Below, one piece after another: positions 45,042-58,465 of a DNA stretch of 64,000 nt. Numbering within the stretch: position 1 is the first letter of the stretch; every line of letters starts with the position of its first letter. Source of the stretch: Comamonas odontotermitis (GTDB taxonomy: Bacteria > Pseudomonadota > Gammaproteobacteria > Burkholderiales > Burkholderiaceae_C); contig NZ_CP083451.1 of assembly GCF_020080045.1 (NCBI RefSeq), positions 682,001-746,000 of the forward strand, written 5' to 3'. The notes below the pieces were generated by a model that was not told the origin of the DNA, ran no database searches, and was given only the letters and a program-made list of their open reading frames with translations. The position numbers were made by a program, and so were the translations under genes.

Positions 45042-45072
45042 GCTGGCATTTCCTAGGGAATGCCAGCTTTTT
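45042..45072 (+). terminator. Intrinsic terminator between accC and prmA
   Basis: GCTGGCATT (45042-45050) pairs with AATGCCAGC (45059-45067), with possible further pairs in the loop, followed by TTTTT. It ends only 18 bases before the prmA start. TTGAAA (44978) and TAAGGT (45001) are a possible promoter in front, in which case the hairpin would sit in the prmA leader. Confidence 0.85.
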
Positions 45073-45090
45073 GCTTTAAGGAATCTTGCC

Positions 45091-46014
45091 ATGTACGAAC
45101 TGTGCCTGATGTGCCCGGAAGACCGGGTGGAGAGCGTGAGCGATGCGCTGGACGCACTCGATGCGCTCAGCGTATCGGTGGAAGATGCCGACGCGCAGAC
45201 CGATGCCGAACAGGCGCTGTTTGGTGAACCCGGCATGCCGCCGCCCAAGGAGGGCTGGCAGCGTAGCCGTATCGTGGCGCTGTTTCAGGAACGCGCAGCC
45301 GCAGACGAAGCGCAGAAACTGTTGCAACTGCAGGATTTCTTTGAAGGCTGCGCCGTGCTGGGGGTACGCGAGGTGGCGCAGCAGGATTGGGTGCGTCTGA
45401 CGCAGTCGCAGTTTGCGCCGGTCGACATCATGCCCCAATTCTGGATCGTGCCGACCTGGCATGCGTTGCCCGCTGCAGCCACGCGCAGCATCCGCCTCGA
45501 TCCGGGCCTTGCCTTTGGAACCGGCACCCACCCCACCACCCGCATGTGCCTGCGCTGGATCGCTAGCCGTGGCGATGCGGGCCATGATTTTGGCCGTGTG
45601 CTGGACTACGGTTGCGGCTCCGGCATCCTGGCCATTGGCGCTGCCAAGTTTGGGGCGACCGATATCGACGCGGTGGACATCGATACCGCAGCCGTGGAGT
45701 CGACCGAGTACAACGCGCAGGCGAACAATGTCAAACTGCGTGCAGGCCTGCCCGATGCCGCGCAGGGCGAGTACCGCACGGTGCTCGCCAACATCCTGGC
45801 AACGCCCCTCAAGGTGCTGGCTCCATTGCTGTGCGGCCATGTCGCCGAAGGCGGAGATCTGGTGCTGGCAGGCATCCTGGAGCGTCAGACCGACGAATTG
45901 AAGGAAGCCTACGCACCTTATCTGCAACTGGAGGTGGCCGACACCGAAGACGGATGGGTGCTGATGACCGCGCATCGCCATGGCGAAGGTGCAACACCGC
46001 CTGCAGGCGCCTGA
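45091..46014 (+). CDS. prmA: PrmA, ribosomal protein L11 methyltransferase
   Basis: PrmA trimethylates ribosomal protein L11 with S-adenosylmethionine. The 307-residue protein has an N-terminal L11-binding domain, then the SAM domain with RLDPGLAFGTGTHPTTRMCL and VLDYGCGSGILAIGAAKFGA, and VLANILATPLKVLAP at the position of the methyltransferase motif IV. ATG 45091 (MYELCLMCPE) has AAGGAA upstream; the longer frame from 45040 runs through the terminator. The next gene starts 25 bases downstream. Confidence 0.97.
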   Translation: MYELCLMCPEDRVESVSDALDALDALSVSVEDADAQTDAEQALFGEPGMPPPKEGWQRSRIVALFQERAAADEAQKLLQLQDFFEGCAVLGVREVAQQDWVRLTQSQFAPVDIMPQFWIVPTWHALPAAATRSIRLDPGLAFGTGTHPTTRMCLRWIASRGDAGHDFGRVLDYGCGSGILAIGAAKFGATDIDAVDIDTAAVESTEYNAQANNVKLRAGLPDAAQGEYRTVLANILATPLKVLAPLLCGHVAEGGDLVLAGILERQTDELKEAYAPYLQLEVADTEDGWVLMTAHRHGEGATPPAGA

Positions 46015-46039
46015 GCTTCTGCTTCTACAATCAACAGCG

Positions 46040-47632
46040 ATGAGCCAGATTACGCGTTGCCCCCAATGCCAGACACGATTCAAGGTCGTGGATGACCAAT
46101 TGCGCATCTCCGATGGCTGGGTACGCTGCGGCAAATGCAAATCGGTGTTCGATGCACTCACCCATCTGGTGCAACGGCCGGAGGCACCGGCTGCATCGAC
46201 TGATGCAGCACCGACAACTGCAGGCGCTCCCGTGGCATCGTCGACTGCTGGCTCCTCCGCACAATCTGGGGCTGCTGCGCCCCTTCCGGATACCACCGCA
46301 CGCGCTGCCTTAGTCGCGCCAGGAGGGCAGTCCACGGCTCCAGTCAGGCCAGCGGATGCTGTCGCAAGCCAGGATGCAGCCGTACTGGTCACCGGCAACT
46401 CGATGGCCGTCGACCCACATGCCAATGCGCCTGAGCTGTCTGTACTGGTGTTTCCACGCCGGGGTAATTTTGGCGAATCGGGCTATGTCGATTCGTCGTG
46501 GATGTCCGCGTACGAGGACGATGGTTCGGCAGAGGCCGCAAAAGCCGTTGTTGCGGCGCCTGCGGCTGTAGGAACTGGCAAGGCTGCCGTGGTTGCATCG
46601 TCGGTTGTCGAGCTTGCCCCCGCGTTGGAGAGCGAATGGAGTCCTGCCGGTCAGCGCCCCGATGCCCTGCGCCAAGGCCCGGTGGGCTTTTCCGCTCAGG
46701 ACGATCTGGCGGAGTTGCAAGCGCGTGAAAGCCGGTTAATGGAGGCCATTGCAGAGCAGAGGTCGCGTACGGAAACCAAGGTCGTGGCCTTGCAGGACGC
46801 TGGCATCGACCCTGGCAGAGCCGTGTCGCAACCTGCGCCTGCCCCTGCCAGAGTGGATGCGTCACCTGCACCGGTAACGCCCCAGGAGGAAGTAGTACCC
46901 GATACTGCCGAAGAAGTATGGAGTGCCCCTGCAAAGGACGCGAAAGAACCAGATCTGCATACCGGTCCTGCGCACGGTGGGGAGGCACCGCTGTCCGCTG
47001 TCCCTGAAATGGCGGACCGGCTGGTGACGTCTGCAAAGGTGGAGCCCTCTTTGGTGGCTGCGCCCAATTTTGTAGCCGAGATGGACGCGGTGGCAATGCC
47101 TGCTGCTGACGCACAGGCGGAGCCGGGCTTTGTCCGTGACGCTAAACGCCGGGCCTTTTGGGGGCAGCCGTGGGTTCTGGCAGTGTCCGGCCTGTGCGCG
47201 GTACTGCTCTTGGCAGTGTTGCTGATCCAGGTAGGGATCGCGCAACGCGATCGTCTGGCCATGCTGTATCCACAATGGCGTCCGGCGCTGGAGAAGATCT
47301 GCCAGACGGCGGGTTGCCAGATTGGGCTGCCGCGCCAGTTGCAAAGTGTCTCCATTGACAGCACCACCTTCAATCCGATGGGCCCCGGCCAGTTCAGGCT
47401 GACCGTGGTGCTGCGCAACGCGGCAGATCATGCCGTGGCCATGCCGGCGCTGGAGCTGAGCCTGAACGATGCCGCAGAAAAGCTGGTGCTGCGCCGCGTG
47501 CTGAGCGCTGCAGATCTGCAGGCCCCCGCACAGTTGCCCGCCCATGGTGAATGGACGGGAGTGGTCGCCCTCGGGGTGGCGGATCGCGGCCAGGAAGTGG
47601 TAGGTTACCGTGTGCAGGCCTTCTACCCCTGA
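46040..47632 (+). CDS. Zinc-ribbon and DUF3426 domain membrane protein
   Basis: The 530-residue protein starts MSQITRCPQCQTRFKVVDDQ, followed by WVRCGKCKSVFDA, a CxxC...CxxC zinc ribbon of the MJ0042 type. A long variable Ala/Pro/Glu-rich region (about 45-365) follows, then one membrane helix (near residues 375-395, VLAVSGLCAVLLLAVLLIQV). The C-terminal DUF3426 domain (PALEKICQTAGCQIGLP and further beta segments) ends the protein. This architecture is common after prmA in beta- and gammaproteobacteria. Its role is unknown. Confidence 0.9.
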   Translation: MSQITRCPQCQTRFKVVDDQLRISDGWVRCGKCKSVFDALTHLVQRPEAPAASTDAAPTTAGAPVASSTAGSSAQSGAAAPLPDTTARAALVAPGGQSTAPVRPADAVASQDAAVLVTGNSMAVDPHANAPELSVLVFPRRGNFGESGYVDSSWMSAYEDDGSAEAAKAVVAAPAAVGTGKAAVVASSVVELAPALESEWSPAGQRPDALRQGPVGFSAQDDLAELQARESRLMEAIAEQRSRTETKVVALQDAGIDPGRAVSQPAPAPARVDASPAPVTPQEEVVPDTAEEVWSAPAKDAKEPDLHTGPAHGGEAPLSAVPEMADRLVTSAKVEPSLVAAPNFVAEMDAVAMPAADAQAEPGFVRDAKRRAFWGQPWVLAVSGLCAVLLLAVLLIQVGIAQRDRLAMLYPQWRPALEKICQTAGCQIGLPRQLQSVSIDSTTFNPMGPGQFRLTVVLRNAADHAVAMPALELSLNDAAEKLVLRRVLSAADLQAPAQLPAHGEWTGVVALGVADRGQEVVGYRVQAFYP

Positions 47633-47710
47633 AAACGACACCTGCGCGCATGACCTGTGTGCACGCTCCGTGCGCTACCTATTTGTTTGATTGAAAAGGA
47701 TTGGATTTAC

Positions 47711-48613
47711 ATGGCCTCGCTGATTTGCGGTTCGCTTGCGTTTGACAACATCATGACCTTTGATGGCCGTTTTGCCGACCAGATCATGCCCGAGCAGATC
47801 CACATTCTGAACGTATCGTTCCTGGTGCCCACCTTGCGCCGCGACTTTGGCGGCTGCGCCGGCAATATTGCCTACGCCCTGCAACTACTGGGTGGCAAGC
47901 CGCTGCCCATGGCCATGCTGGGCGATGATGGCGATGGTTATCTGGCGCACATGCAACACCTGGGTATCGATACCCGCTTTGTGAAGAAGCTGGAAGATAC
48001 CTACACCGCCCAATGCATGATCACTACCGACCTGGACAACAACCAGATCACTGCCTTTCACCCTGGGGCGATGATGCAGGCGCATCAAAACCAGATCACC
48101 AAGGATTGCGGTGCAGCCATTGGCATCGTGGCGCCTGATGGGCGCGATGCCATGCTGCAGCATGCCGAGCAACTGCATGCCGCAGGCATCCCTTTTGTAT
48201 TCGATCCTGGTCAGGGTCTGCCGATGTTCAATGGCGAGGAGCTGTGCCACTTCATCAGCCTGGCGACCTGGGTGACGGTGAATGACTACGAAGGCAAGAT
48301 GCTGAGCGATCGTACCGGGCTGTCGTTCGAAGAGATTTCCAAACAGGTCAAGGGGCTTATGGTGACCTTGGCAGCCGAAGGCTGCGCGCTTTGGGAAAAC
48401 GGCGTGCAGACCCATGTGCCAGGCACCCAGGCCAAGACCGTGGTCGATCCCACCGGTTGTGGCGATGCCTGGCGCGGTGGGCTGCTGTGGGGCCTGGAAA
48501 ACGGCCGCACCTTGCACGATTGCGTGGTATTGGGCAATCGCATGGGGGCGCTCAAGATCGCATCGCGCGGCCCGCAGAACTACACGCTCGATTTCGATCC
48601 GGCAGCGGTGTAA
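47711..48613 (+). CDS. PfkB-family carbohydrate/nucleoside kinase
   Basis: The 300-residue protein has the ribokinase fold: FGGCAGNIAYALQLLGG near the substrate site, MLGDDGDGYLAHMQHLGIDT and the C-terminal anion-hole motif VDPTGCGDAWRGGLLWGL with the catalytic Asp (usually DTxGAGD; here DPTGCGD). Substrate is uncertain; adenosine or sugar kinase activity is possible. ATG 47711 (MASLICGSLAFDNIMTF) is preferred over an upstream in-frame start at 47657. It lies 78 bases after the zinc-ribbon gene. Confidence 0.92.
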   Translation: MASLICGSLAFDNIMTFDGRFADQIMPEQIHILNVSFLVPTLRRDFGGCAGNIAYALQLLGGKPLPMAMLGDDGDGYLAHMQHLGIDTRFVKKLEDTYTAQCMITTDLDNNQITAFHPGAMMQAHQNQITKDCGAAIGIVAPDGRDAMLQHAEQLHAAGIPFVFDPGQGLPMFNGEELCHFISLATWVTVNDYEGKMLSDRTGLSFEEISKQVKGLMVTLAAEGCALWENGVQTHVPGTQAKTVVDPTGCGDAWRGGLLWGLENGRTLHDCVVLGNRMGALKIASRGPQNYTLDFDPAAV

Positions 48614-48793
48614 GAATGATCCAGAGCTCCTGAAGGGGTTGGGTCCGCATTGGATACCGCGTTGCAACGGCCCATGTCAAAACAACCCCAGGAGTTGCCA
48701 GCTTGCAGGTGGGCATTGGGTTGACTCCATGCCTGCAAATGCAAGACAGCTGAGGCTGGTACTTGCACCACGTGGCTGATATCTGATGCAGCA

Positions 48794-48826
48794 AAAACAA
48801 AACCGGCTTGAAGCCGGTTTTGTTTT
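48794..48826. terminator. Bidirectional intrinsic terminator
   Basis: AAAACAAAACCGGCTT pairs with its complement AAGCCGGTTTTGTTTT to 48826 around a single G. It lies 17 bases from the stop of the minus-strand H1-like gene and serves the convergent pfkB-like gene too. The stretch 48614-48793 otherwise shows no gene. Confidence 0.9.
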
Positions 48827-48842
48827 GAGAAGCCGCGTGCTC

Positions 48843-49688
48843 TTATTGAGGGCGGTTGCTGGTTGGGAAGGGCCAGGCTGCGTTGGTGCTCAGCACGGTC
48901 TTCACAGGCTCTGCGGATGCAGCAGCAGCAGGCGCTGCAGCAGGGGCAGGCTTTGCGGAAGCCTTCTTGGCAGGAGCAGCCTTCTTTGCAGCAGGCTTGG
49001 CGGCAGCTTTTGCTGCGGGCTTTGCTGCAACTGCCTTCTTGGCTGGAGCCGCCTTCTTTGCCGCAGGCTTTGCAACTGGCTTGGCTGCAGGCTTTGCAGC
49101 AGGTTTAGCTGCAGCAGCCTTCTTGGCTGGAGCTGCCTTCACTGCGGCCTTTTTGGCCACCACTTTGACGGCGGCCTTCTTTGCAGGAGCCTTGGCAGCA
49201 ACAGCCTTCTTGGCGGGTGCTGCCTTCTTCACTGCTGGCTTGGCAGCGGTCTTTTTGGCGACGGCCTTGGTTGCAGCCTTTTTCGCTGCAGGCTTGGCTG
49301 CTGCCTTCTTTGCTGGAGCCGCTGCCTTCTTGGCAGGTGCTGCAGCCTTCTTGGCTACGGCCTTGGTGGCAGCCTTCTTTGCTGCTGGCTTGGCGGCGGC
49401 CTTGCTTGCAGAAGCCTTCTTGGCAGGTGCTGCAGCTTTCTTGGCTACCGGCTTAGCGGCGGCCTTTTTGGCTGCTGGCTTGGCAGCAGCTTTTTTGGTG
49501 CTTGCTGCCTTGGCTGCAGGTTTGGCTGCTGCCTTGGTTGCAGTCTTCTTGGCCGCTGGCTTGGCAGCGGCGGCCTTGACGGCCTTGGGCTTTGCTGCGG
49601 CCTTGGGGGCAGCAGCCTTGGTAGTTGCAGCCTTCTTAGCAGTTGCCTTGGTGTCTGCAGACTTCTTGCTTGCTTTGGACGTTGCCAT
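48843..49688 (-). CDS. Histone H1-like (HC2-type) nucleoid protein
   Basis: The 281-residue protein is almost entirely Lys, Ala and Pro in short repeats such as AAKPAAKKAA and APAKKA, like the C-terminal tail of eukaryotic H1 and chlamydial HC2. It ends with a non-repetitive tail, VLSTNAAWPFPTSNRPQ, of the kind kept in betaproteobacterial members. It probably binds and condenses DNA. The repeats create long open frames in other phases that are not genes. It is convergent with the pfkB-like gene and lies downstream of nrdB. Confidence 0.93.
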   Translation of the reverse strand: MATSKASKKSADTKATAKKAATTKAAAPKAAAKPKAVKAAAAKPAAKKTATKAAAKPAAKAASTKKAAAKPAAKKAAAKPVAKKAAAPAKKASASKAAAKPAAKKAATKAVAKKAAAPAKKAAAPAKKAAAKPAAKKAATKAVAKKTAAKPAVKKAAPAKKAVAAKAPAKKAAVKVVAKKAAVKAAPAKKAAAAKPAAKPAAKPVAKPAAKKAAPAKKAVAAKPAAKAAAKPAAKKAAPAKKASAKPAPAAAPAAAASAEPVKTVLSTNAAWPFPTSNRPQ

Positions 49689-49881
49689 GCTCTTCTCCTT
49701 CGGTCAATTTAGAAAGCAGACTTCATGCCTGATTGAATTCGACACGAAGTTTTGATAGCAAACTGAATTGTGCATCAGCTGCTAGCAACTGTCATAGTGC
49801 AAACCTCAATAAAGACGCCAAATTTCACAGTTTTCTATCAGGAAAACCACATTTTTCTTGGGTTCGCACTTTCAATGCTCT

Positions 49882-50973
49882 TCAATCCCACGACAACGCA
49901 CCACCAGACTGGTATTCGATGACGCGTGTTTCGAAGAAATTTCTTTCCTTTTTCAGATCGATCATCTCGCTCATCCATGGGAACGGATTCTCTTCGTTGG
50001 GGAACAATGCCTCCAATCCGATCTGCGTGGCCCGGCGGTTCGCGATGTAGCGCAGGTAGCCTTTGAACATCGAGGCATTCATGCCCAGCACGCCGCGCGG
50101 CATGGTGTCTTCGGCGTACGCATATTCGAGGTCGACGGCCTTGAGGAACAGTGCCTTGATTTCGTCCTTGAACGCGGGCGTCCACAGGTGCGGGTTCTCC
50201 AGCTTGAGCTGGTTGATGAGGTCGATGCCGAAGTTGCAGTGCATCGATTCATCGCGCAGGATGTACTGGTACTGCTCGGCGGCACCGGTCATCTTGTTCT
50301 GCCGGCCCAGTGCCAGAATCTGCGTGAAGCCCACGTAGAAGAAGAGGCCCTCCATGAGGCAGGCGAAGACGACCAGGCTCTTGAGCAGGGTCTGGTCGGT
50401 CTCGGGCGTGCCGGTATGGAAGTCCGGGTCCATGATCGCTTCGATGAACGGGATCAGGAACTCGTCCTTGTCGCGGATCGATTTGACTTCGTTGTAGGCG
50501 TTGAAAATCTCGCCTTCGTCCAGGCCCAGGGACTCGACGATGTATTGGTAGGCGTGCGTGTGGATCGCTTCCTCGAATGCCTGGCGCAGCAGGAACTGGC
50601 GGCATTCGGGGGCGGTGATGTGGCGGTAGGTGCCCAGCACGATATTGTTGGCCGCAAGCGAGTCGGCGGTGACAAAGAAGCCCAGGTTGCGCTTGACGAT
50701 GCGGCGCTCGTCTTCCGTCAGGCCATCGGGCGACTTCCACAGCGCGATGTCGCGCGTCATGTTCACTTCCTGCGGCATCCAGTGGTTGGCGCAGGTGGCG
50801 AGGTACTTTTCCCAAGCCCATTTGTACTTGAACGGAACGAGCTGGTTCACGTCGGTCTTGGCGTTGATGATGCGCTTGTCGGCGGCATTGACACGCTTGT
50901 GGGTACTGGCAGTACCGCTGCCTGCCTGGGGCATGGCTGCGGTGGCTTGCGATTCTTCTTCAAAACTCAGCAT
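49882..50973 (-). CDS. nrdB: NrdB, class Ia ribonucleotide reductase small subunit
   Basis: NrdB holds the di-iron/tyrosyl-radical cofactor for NrdA. The 363-residue protein keeps the iron ligands Asp104, Glu135, His138, Glu208, Glu242 and His245, in the motifs [25 protein letters not shown] and DESMHC. Tyr142 sits at the radical position, so this is not the Tyr-less class Ic type. The C-terminus (GGALSWD) differs from E. coli but is where NrdA binds. It follows nrdA by 80 bases and shares its NrdR boxes. Confidence 0.97.
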   Translation of the reverse strand: MLSFEEESQATAAMPQAGSGTASTHKRVNAADKRIINAKTDVNQLVPFKYKWAWEKYLATCANHWMPQEVNMTRDIALWKSPDGLTEDERRIVKRNLGFFVTADSLAANNIVLGTYRHITAPECRQFLLRQAFEEAIHTHAYQYIVESLGLDEGEIFNAYNEVKSIRDKDEFLIPFIEAIMDPDFHTGTPETDQTLLKSLVVFACLMEGLFFYVGFTQILALGRQNKMTGAAEQYQYILRDESMHCNFGIDLINQLKLENPHLWTPAFKDEIKALFLKAVDLEYAYAEDTMPRGVLGMNASMFKGYLRYIANRRATQIGLEALFPNEENPFPWMSEMIDLKKERNFFETRVIEYQSGGALSWD

Positions 50974-51053
50974 TTAGTTCTCTCCATCTGCGTTGCTGGC
51001 TGACGCACGGGCCACGGATTATTGGGATGGCGCGTGCGTGGATGGCTAAAGGT

Positions 51054-53960
<2,907 letters not shown>

Positions 53961-54054
53961 GTTGTCCTCTCTGAAACTCTTGAAAAAAACCGGTAGAAAA
54001 TCGAAAAAAGCGACGTCAGCAGGAACCCGCAGGAAAGGGCTGGGAACGCTCGGG

Positions 54055-54101
54055 ACACTACATATAGTGTCTGGCGGCCTGTTGAACACTACCTATAGTG
54101 T
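54055..54101 (-). promoter_or_regulatory. Two NrdR boxes upstream of nrdAB
   Basis: ACACTACATATAGTGT (54055-54070) and ACACTACCTATAGTGT (54086-54101) are near-palindromes that match the NrdR consensus. Their centres are 31 bp apart, three helical turns, the usual spacing. NrdR would repress nrdAB when dATP is high. The nearest box is about 95 bases upstream of the nrdA start. Confidence 0.93.
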
Positions 54102-54406
54102 ACTTCGCAATATATGGAAATGAGTCGTGACAAATTGTGATAAAGCTGTCTGCGTTGCATCGCAGCATGCGCGGCAATGCGCGCCGATGCATGTTTTCGG
54201 TGTGCGAATGCAGCGCTGGTGCGTGCTTGCAGGGAAAAGCGGGCCTCACATCGGGCAATGCATGGCCTGCATGCGATTGAAAAAAATGTTGGCCGCGAGT
54301 GGCAACGACAGACGGCGTGTGGCGTCCATGCCAAGCGTGCAGTTATGCACGCGTTCCTGATGGGGCGGGTGCCGCCAAGGGCTTTGAAAATGCAGAAGGA
54401 GCGTAG
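54102..54406. other. Gene-free stretch upstream of nrdA
   Basis: No supported ORF lies between the NrdR boxes and the ampD stop. TGCATCG (54156-54162) and CGATGCA (54185-54191) make a hairpin with an inner GCGC stem. It may hold the nrdA promoter, but no convincing -35/-10 pair was found. Confidence 0.5.
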
Positions 54407-55002
54407 CTAGACGGTACCTGGCGGAAACATGGCCCGGGGCCAGTTCAGCATCTGTTGCAACTGAGGCCAGACGAAGCCGCTGCCCGGATCCTGCTTGCGT
54501 CCCGGGGCCACATGTTCATGCCCCGCAATCTGACGGATTGAGTATTCATCTTCGACATGCTGGCAGACCTGAGCCAAGGCCGCATATTGCGCTGCCTCGA
54601 AAGGCAGGCCCTCCAGGCCCTCCAGTTCAATGCCGATGGAGTAGTCGTTGCAGCGCTCACGCCCCTGCCAACTGGACGCACCTGCATGCCAGGCTCGGTC
54701 ATTGCAGCTTACAAACTGCCAGACGGTGCCAACTCGGGTGATAAAGAAGTGCGAAGACACCTTCAGCCCGCGGATGCCTTGAAAATAAGGATGTGCGTCC
54801 CAGTCCAGCTGGTTCACAAAAAGGCGCTGTACGTCTCCGGTGCCATAGATGCCGGGGGGCAGGCTGATCGAATGCAGTACCAGCAGGTCAATGTCCGTGG
54901 CTGCAGGCCGAGGGCCGAAATTGGGTGACGGACAGTGGGTGGCCATTTGTAGCCATCCGGCATCCCAGGCTGATGGCAATTGCGATGCGCGTGGGGCGGG
55001 CG

Positions 55003-55006
<4 letters not shown>
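54407..55006 (-). CDS. ampD: AmpD, 1,6-anhydro-N-acetylmuramyl-L-alanine amidase
   Basis: AmpD cleaves the peptide from anhydromuropeptides in the cytoplasm during peptidoglycan recycling and so holds down ampC induction where present. The 199-residue protein keeps the zinc ligands His45 (VLHSIS), His163 (AGHEHVAPGRK) and Asp173 (KQDPG), and catalytic Glu127 (IGIELEG). It has no signal peptide, as expected. The GTG start at 55006 overlaps the pilR stop by 4 bases, so it is translated from the pilSR transcript. Mpl at 38318 works further along the same route. Confidence 0.95.
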
Positions 55007-56531
<1,525 letters not shown>

Positions 56532-56535
<4 letters not shown>

Positions 56536-58226
56536 ATCGGCAGCAGGCGCTCAAGAGATGGTTGTGCAACGGAGTTGGCAGCCCTGCGGAACTGCACGAT
56601 GAAAGCATTCCCATCGCGTATATTCGAGTGACGGGCGCTTTGTCTTTCATAGCGGATCATAGCGCCGTGGCGGGTGCACAGCTCCCGGCAGATGTACAGA
56701 CCAAGTCCGCTCGAGCGGCTCTCCGACGAGAAAAAGGGCTCGAACAAGTGCTTCTCGATGGTCGGCTCGATGGGCTGACCGTCGCTCCACACTACCATGG
56801 TGGCCGTGCCGGCCAGGGTGCTGGAGGTGGTTACCTGCAAGGCATCGGCATGGTCGCTGCGGTAGCGTTGCGCATTGTTGAGCAGGTTGTACAGCAGTTG
56901 GCGCAGATGCCCTGTGTCAAATGCCACCAGACTGCCCTCGGCATGCAGGGACAGCGCCACTTGGTGCGCGGCTGGCGCGAGCGCCATCCAGTCATTGCAG
57001 ATTTCGTAGACGGTGTCGTCCAGCAGTACGGCTTCGCCTTCTCCGGGCTGTATCTGGTTATGCACCCGAGCGATGTCCAGAATGTCTTCCGCAATCCTTC
57101 CAAGGCGTTGGGCGTTCTGTTCGACCATATAGGTGAGGCGCTTGAGGTTGGGGTCGGTCAGGTCTTCGTCCAGCAACGCATTGGCCTGGGTAATGGCTGC
57201 GAGCGGGTTGCGGATTTCGTGTGCCACAGCAGCCGACATACGCCCCATGGCAGCCAGCTTTTCGGTGCGCAGGCGCGCTTCCATTTCACGCAGGTCATGG
57301 AGGAAAACGAGGCACAACGGGTCATTGTCCGCGCTGTCGATGGTGCCCAATCCCGGTAGCGGGTGGGTCAGCCAGGTTCGGACGTGCAGGCCGACGGGGG
57401 CGGAGCCTGGCGCGATCAAGGCCTGATCGCTGGAGATGGCTTCGCCATTGCGAAAGGTGTCGTTGATCTGGTGCACCACGCCTTGCCATGCCGGCAGTAG
57501 CCCCAGCTGCTGCAATGGCACGGGAGTGGTGAGCTGCTGCAGCAGTGCCATGGCAGCGGGGTTGGCGCTGTGCACCTGAAGCTGCTGGTCCACCACCAGA
57601 ACGCCGTCTGGCAGGTTCTGCAGGATCAATGCATTGACCTGCTCCTGCTGATTGGCTGCGGCTGCGGCGCGCAGACCCTGCCGTGTCTCGCGCTCCACAC
57701 GTGCTGCCAGCAGGCGGACCAGGATACCCACCAGGAAGTAGGCCGCACCCGCCAGGCCCGCTTGCACGGTATTCTGCGTAACTTCGAGATCCAGCACCGA
57801 TGCTGTTGCCGTGAGGGTCTCCATCAGCAGAAAAATCGTGATGTAGGCGCAGGTGCCCAGAACCACCAGCCAGCCGCCCAGTGTGCCGGCAAACAAAACG
57901 GTCAGCCCGAACAGCGGTGTAAGCGTGTAACTGCCGGTCTTTGTCACTTCCAGCAGCGATATCAGCAACAGATCGAGCCCGATGGTCGGCAGCCAGGCAT
58001 AGACCTTGCGTTGTGGCGGTGGCTGCTGGCTGATGACGGCATACAGGATGGCAAGCGCGCCATAGATGGCCAGTATGGCCAATTGGGGGAGCAACTGCCG
58101 CGCGTGAACAGGAGCCAGCAAAACAGAGCCGATGGCCAGCAGCACGGCCACCACCACACGGGCAGCCAGGTACACCCGCCATAGGCGCCGAAAGGGGGTG
58201 TCCAGCGGCGTTGCAGCAGGGGTCAT
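56532..58226 (-). CDS. pilS: PilS, membrane sensor histidine kinase
   Basis: PilS is the sensor partner of PilR. The 564-residue protein has about six N-terminal membrane helices (residues 15-180), a PAS-like domain (NLPDGVLVVDQQLQVHSAN), a HisKA region with His336 in AVAHEIRNPLAAI, and an ATPase domain with the N-box LLYNLLNNAQRY and the G-box SGLGLYICREL. ATG 58226 (MTPAATPLDTPFRRL) overlaps the PP0621-like stop; the frame further upstream is an extension through that gene. It is followed by pilR with an ATGA overlap. Confidence 0.93.
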
Positions 58227-58459
58227 GGCGACGGCGTCGTATTGCTGGCGGCGGCCAGGTGCGCTTGCGAGCAGTACTGCTTGCCGCGGTGGCTGATGGC
58301 ATCCGATTGCGGGAAATGCACGCCGCAGTGGGCGCAATGCACCATGGGCTCGGGTTGAGCCAGCGTCTTTTTAGGTGCTGGCCGAGCGTTTTGCACGCGT
58401 TTGCCACGCCAGATGTGCCAGGCGATCACCACCAGCAGTAAAACCAGCAAATACTTCAT
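58223..58459 (-). CDS. PP0621-like small protein
   Basis: The 78-residue protein has an N-terminal hydrophobic segment (YLLVLLLVVIAWHIW, about 3-17) and then a small cysteine/histidine cluster (CAHCGVHFPQSDAISHRG and YCSQAHLAA) that probably binds zinc. This layout matches the PP0621 family found before pilS in beta- and gammaproteobacteria. Function is unknown. It overlaps pilS by 4 bases and ends 7 bases after the ccsA-like gene. Confidence 0.85.
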   Translation of the reverse strand: MKYLLVLLLVVIAWHIWRGKRVQNARPAPKKTLAQPEPMVHCAHCGVHFPQSDAISHRGKQYCSQAHLAAASNTTPSP

Positions 58460-58465
58460 GGTTGC

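Noticed and set aside
48786..49755. Long plus-strand ORFs rich in Gly/Cys/Ser or Ala/Phe/Leu opposite the H1-like gene
   Set aside because: They mirror the Lys/Ala repeats of the minus-strand gene; the composition is forced by those repeats and no start site or family supports them.
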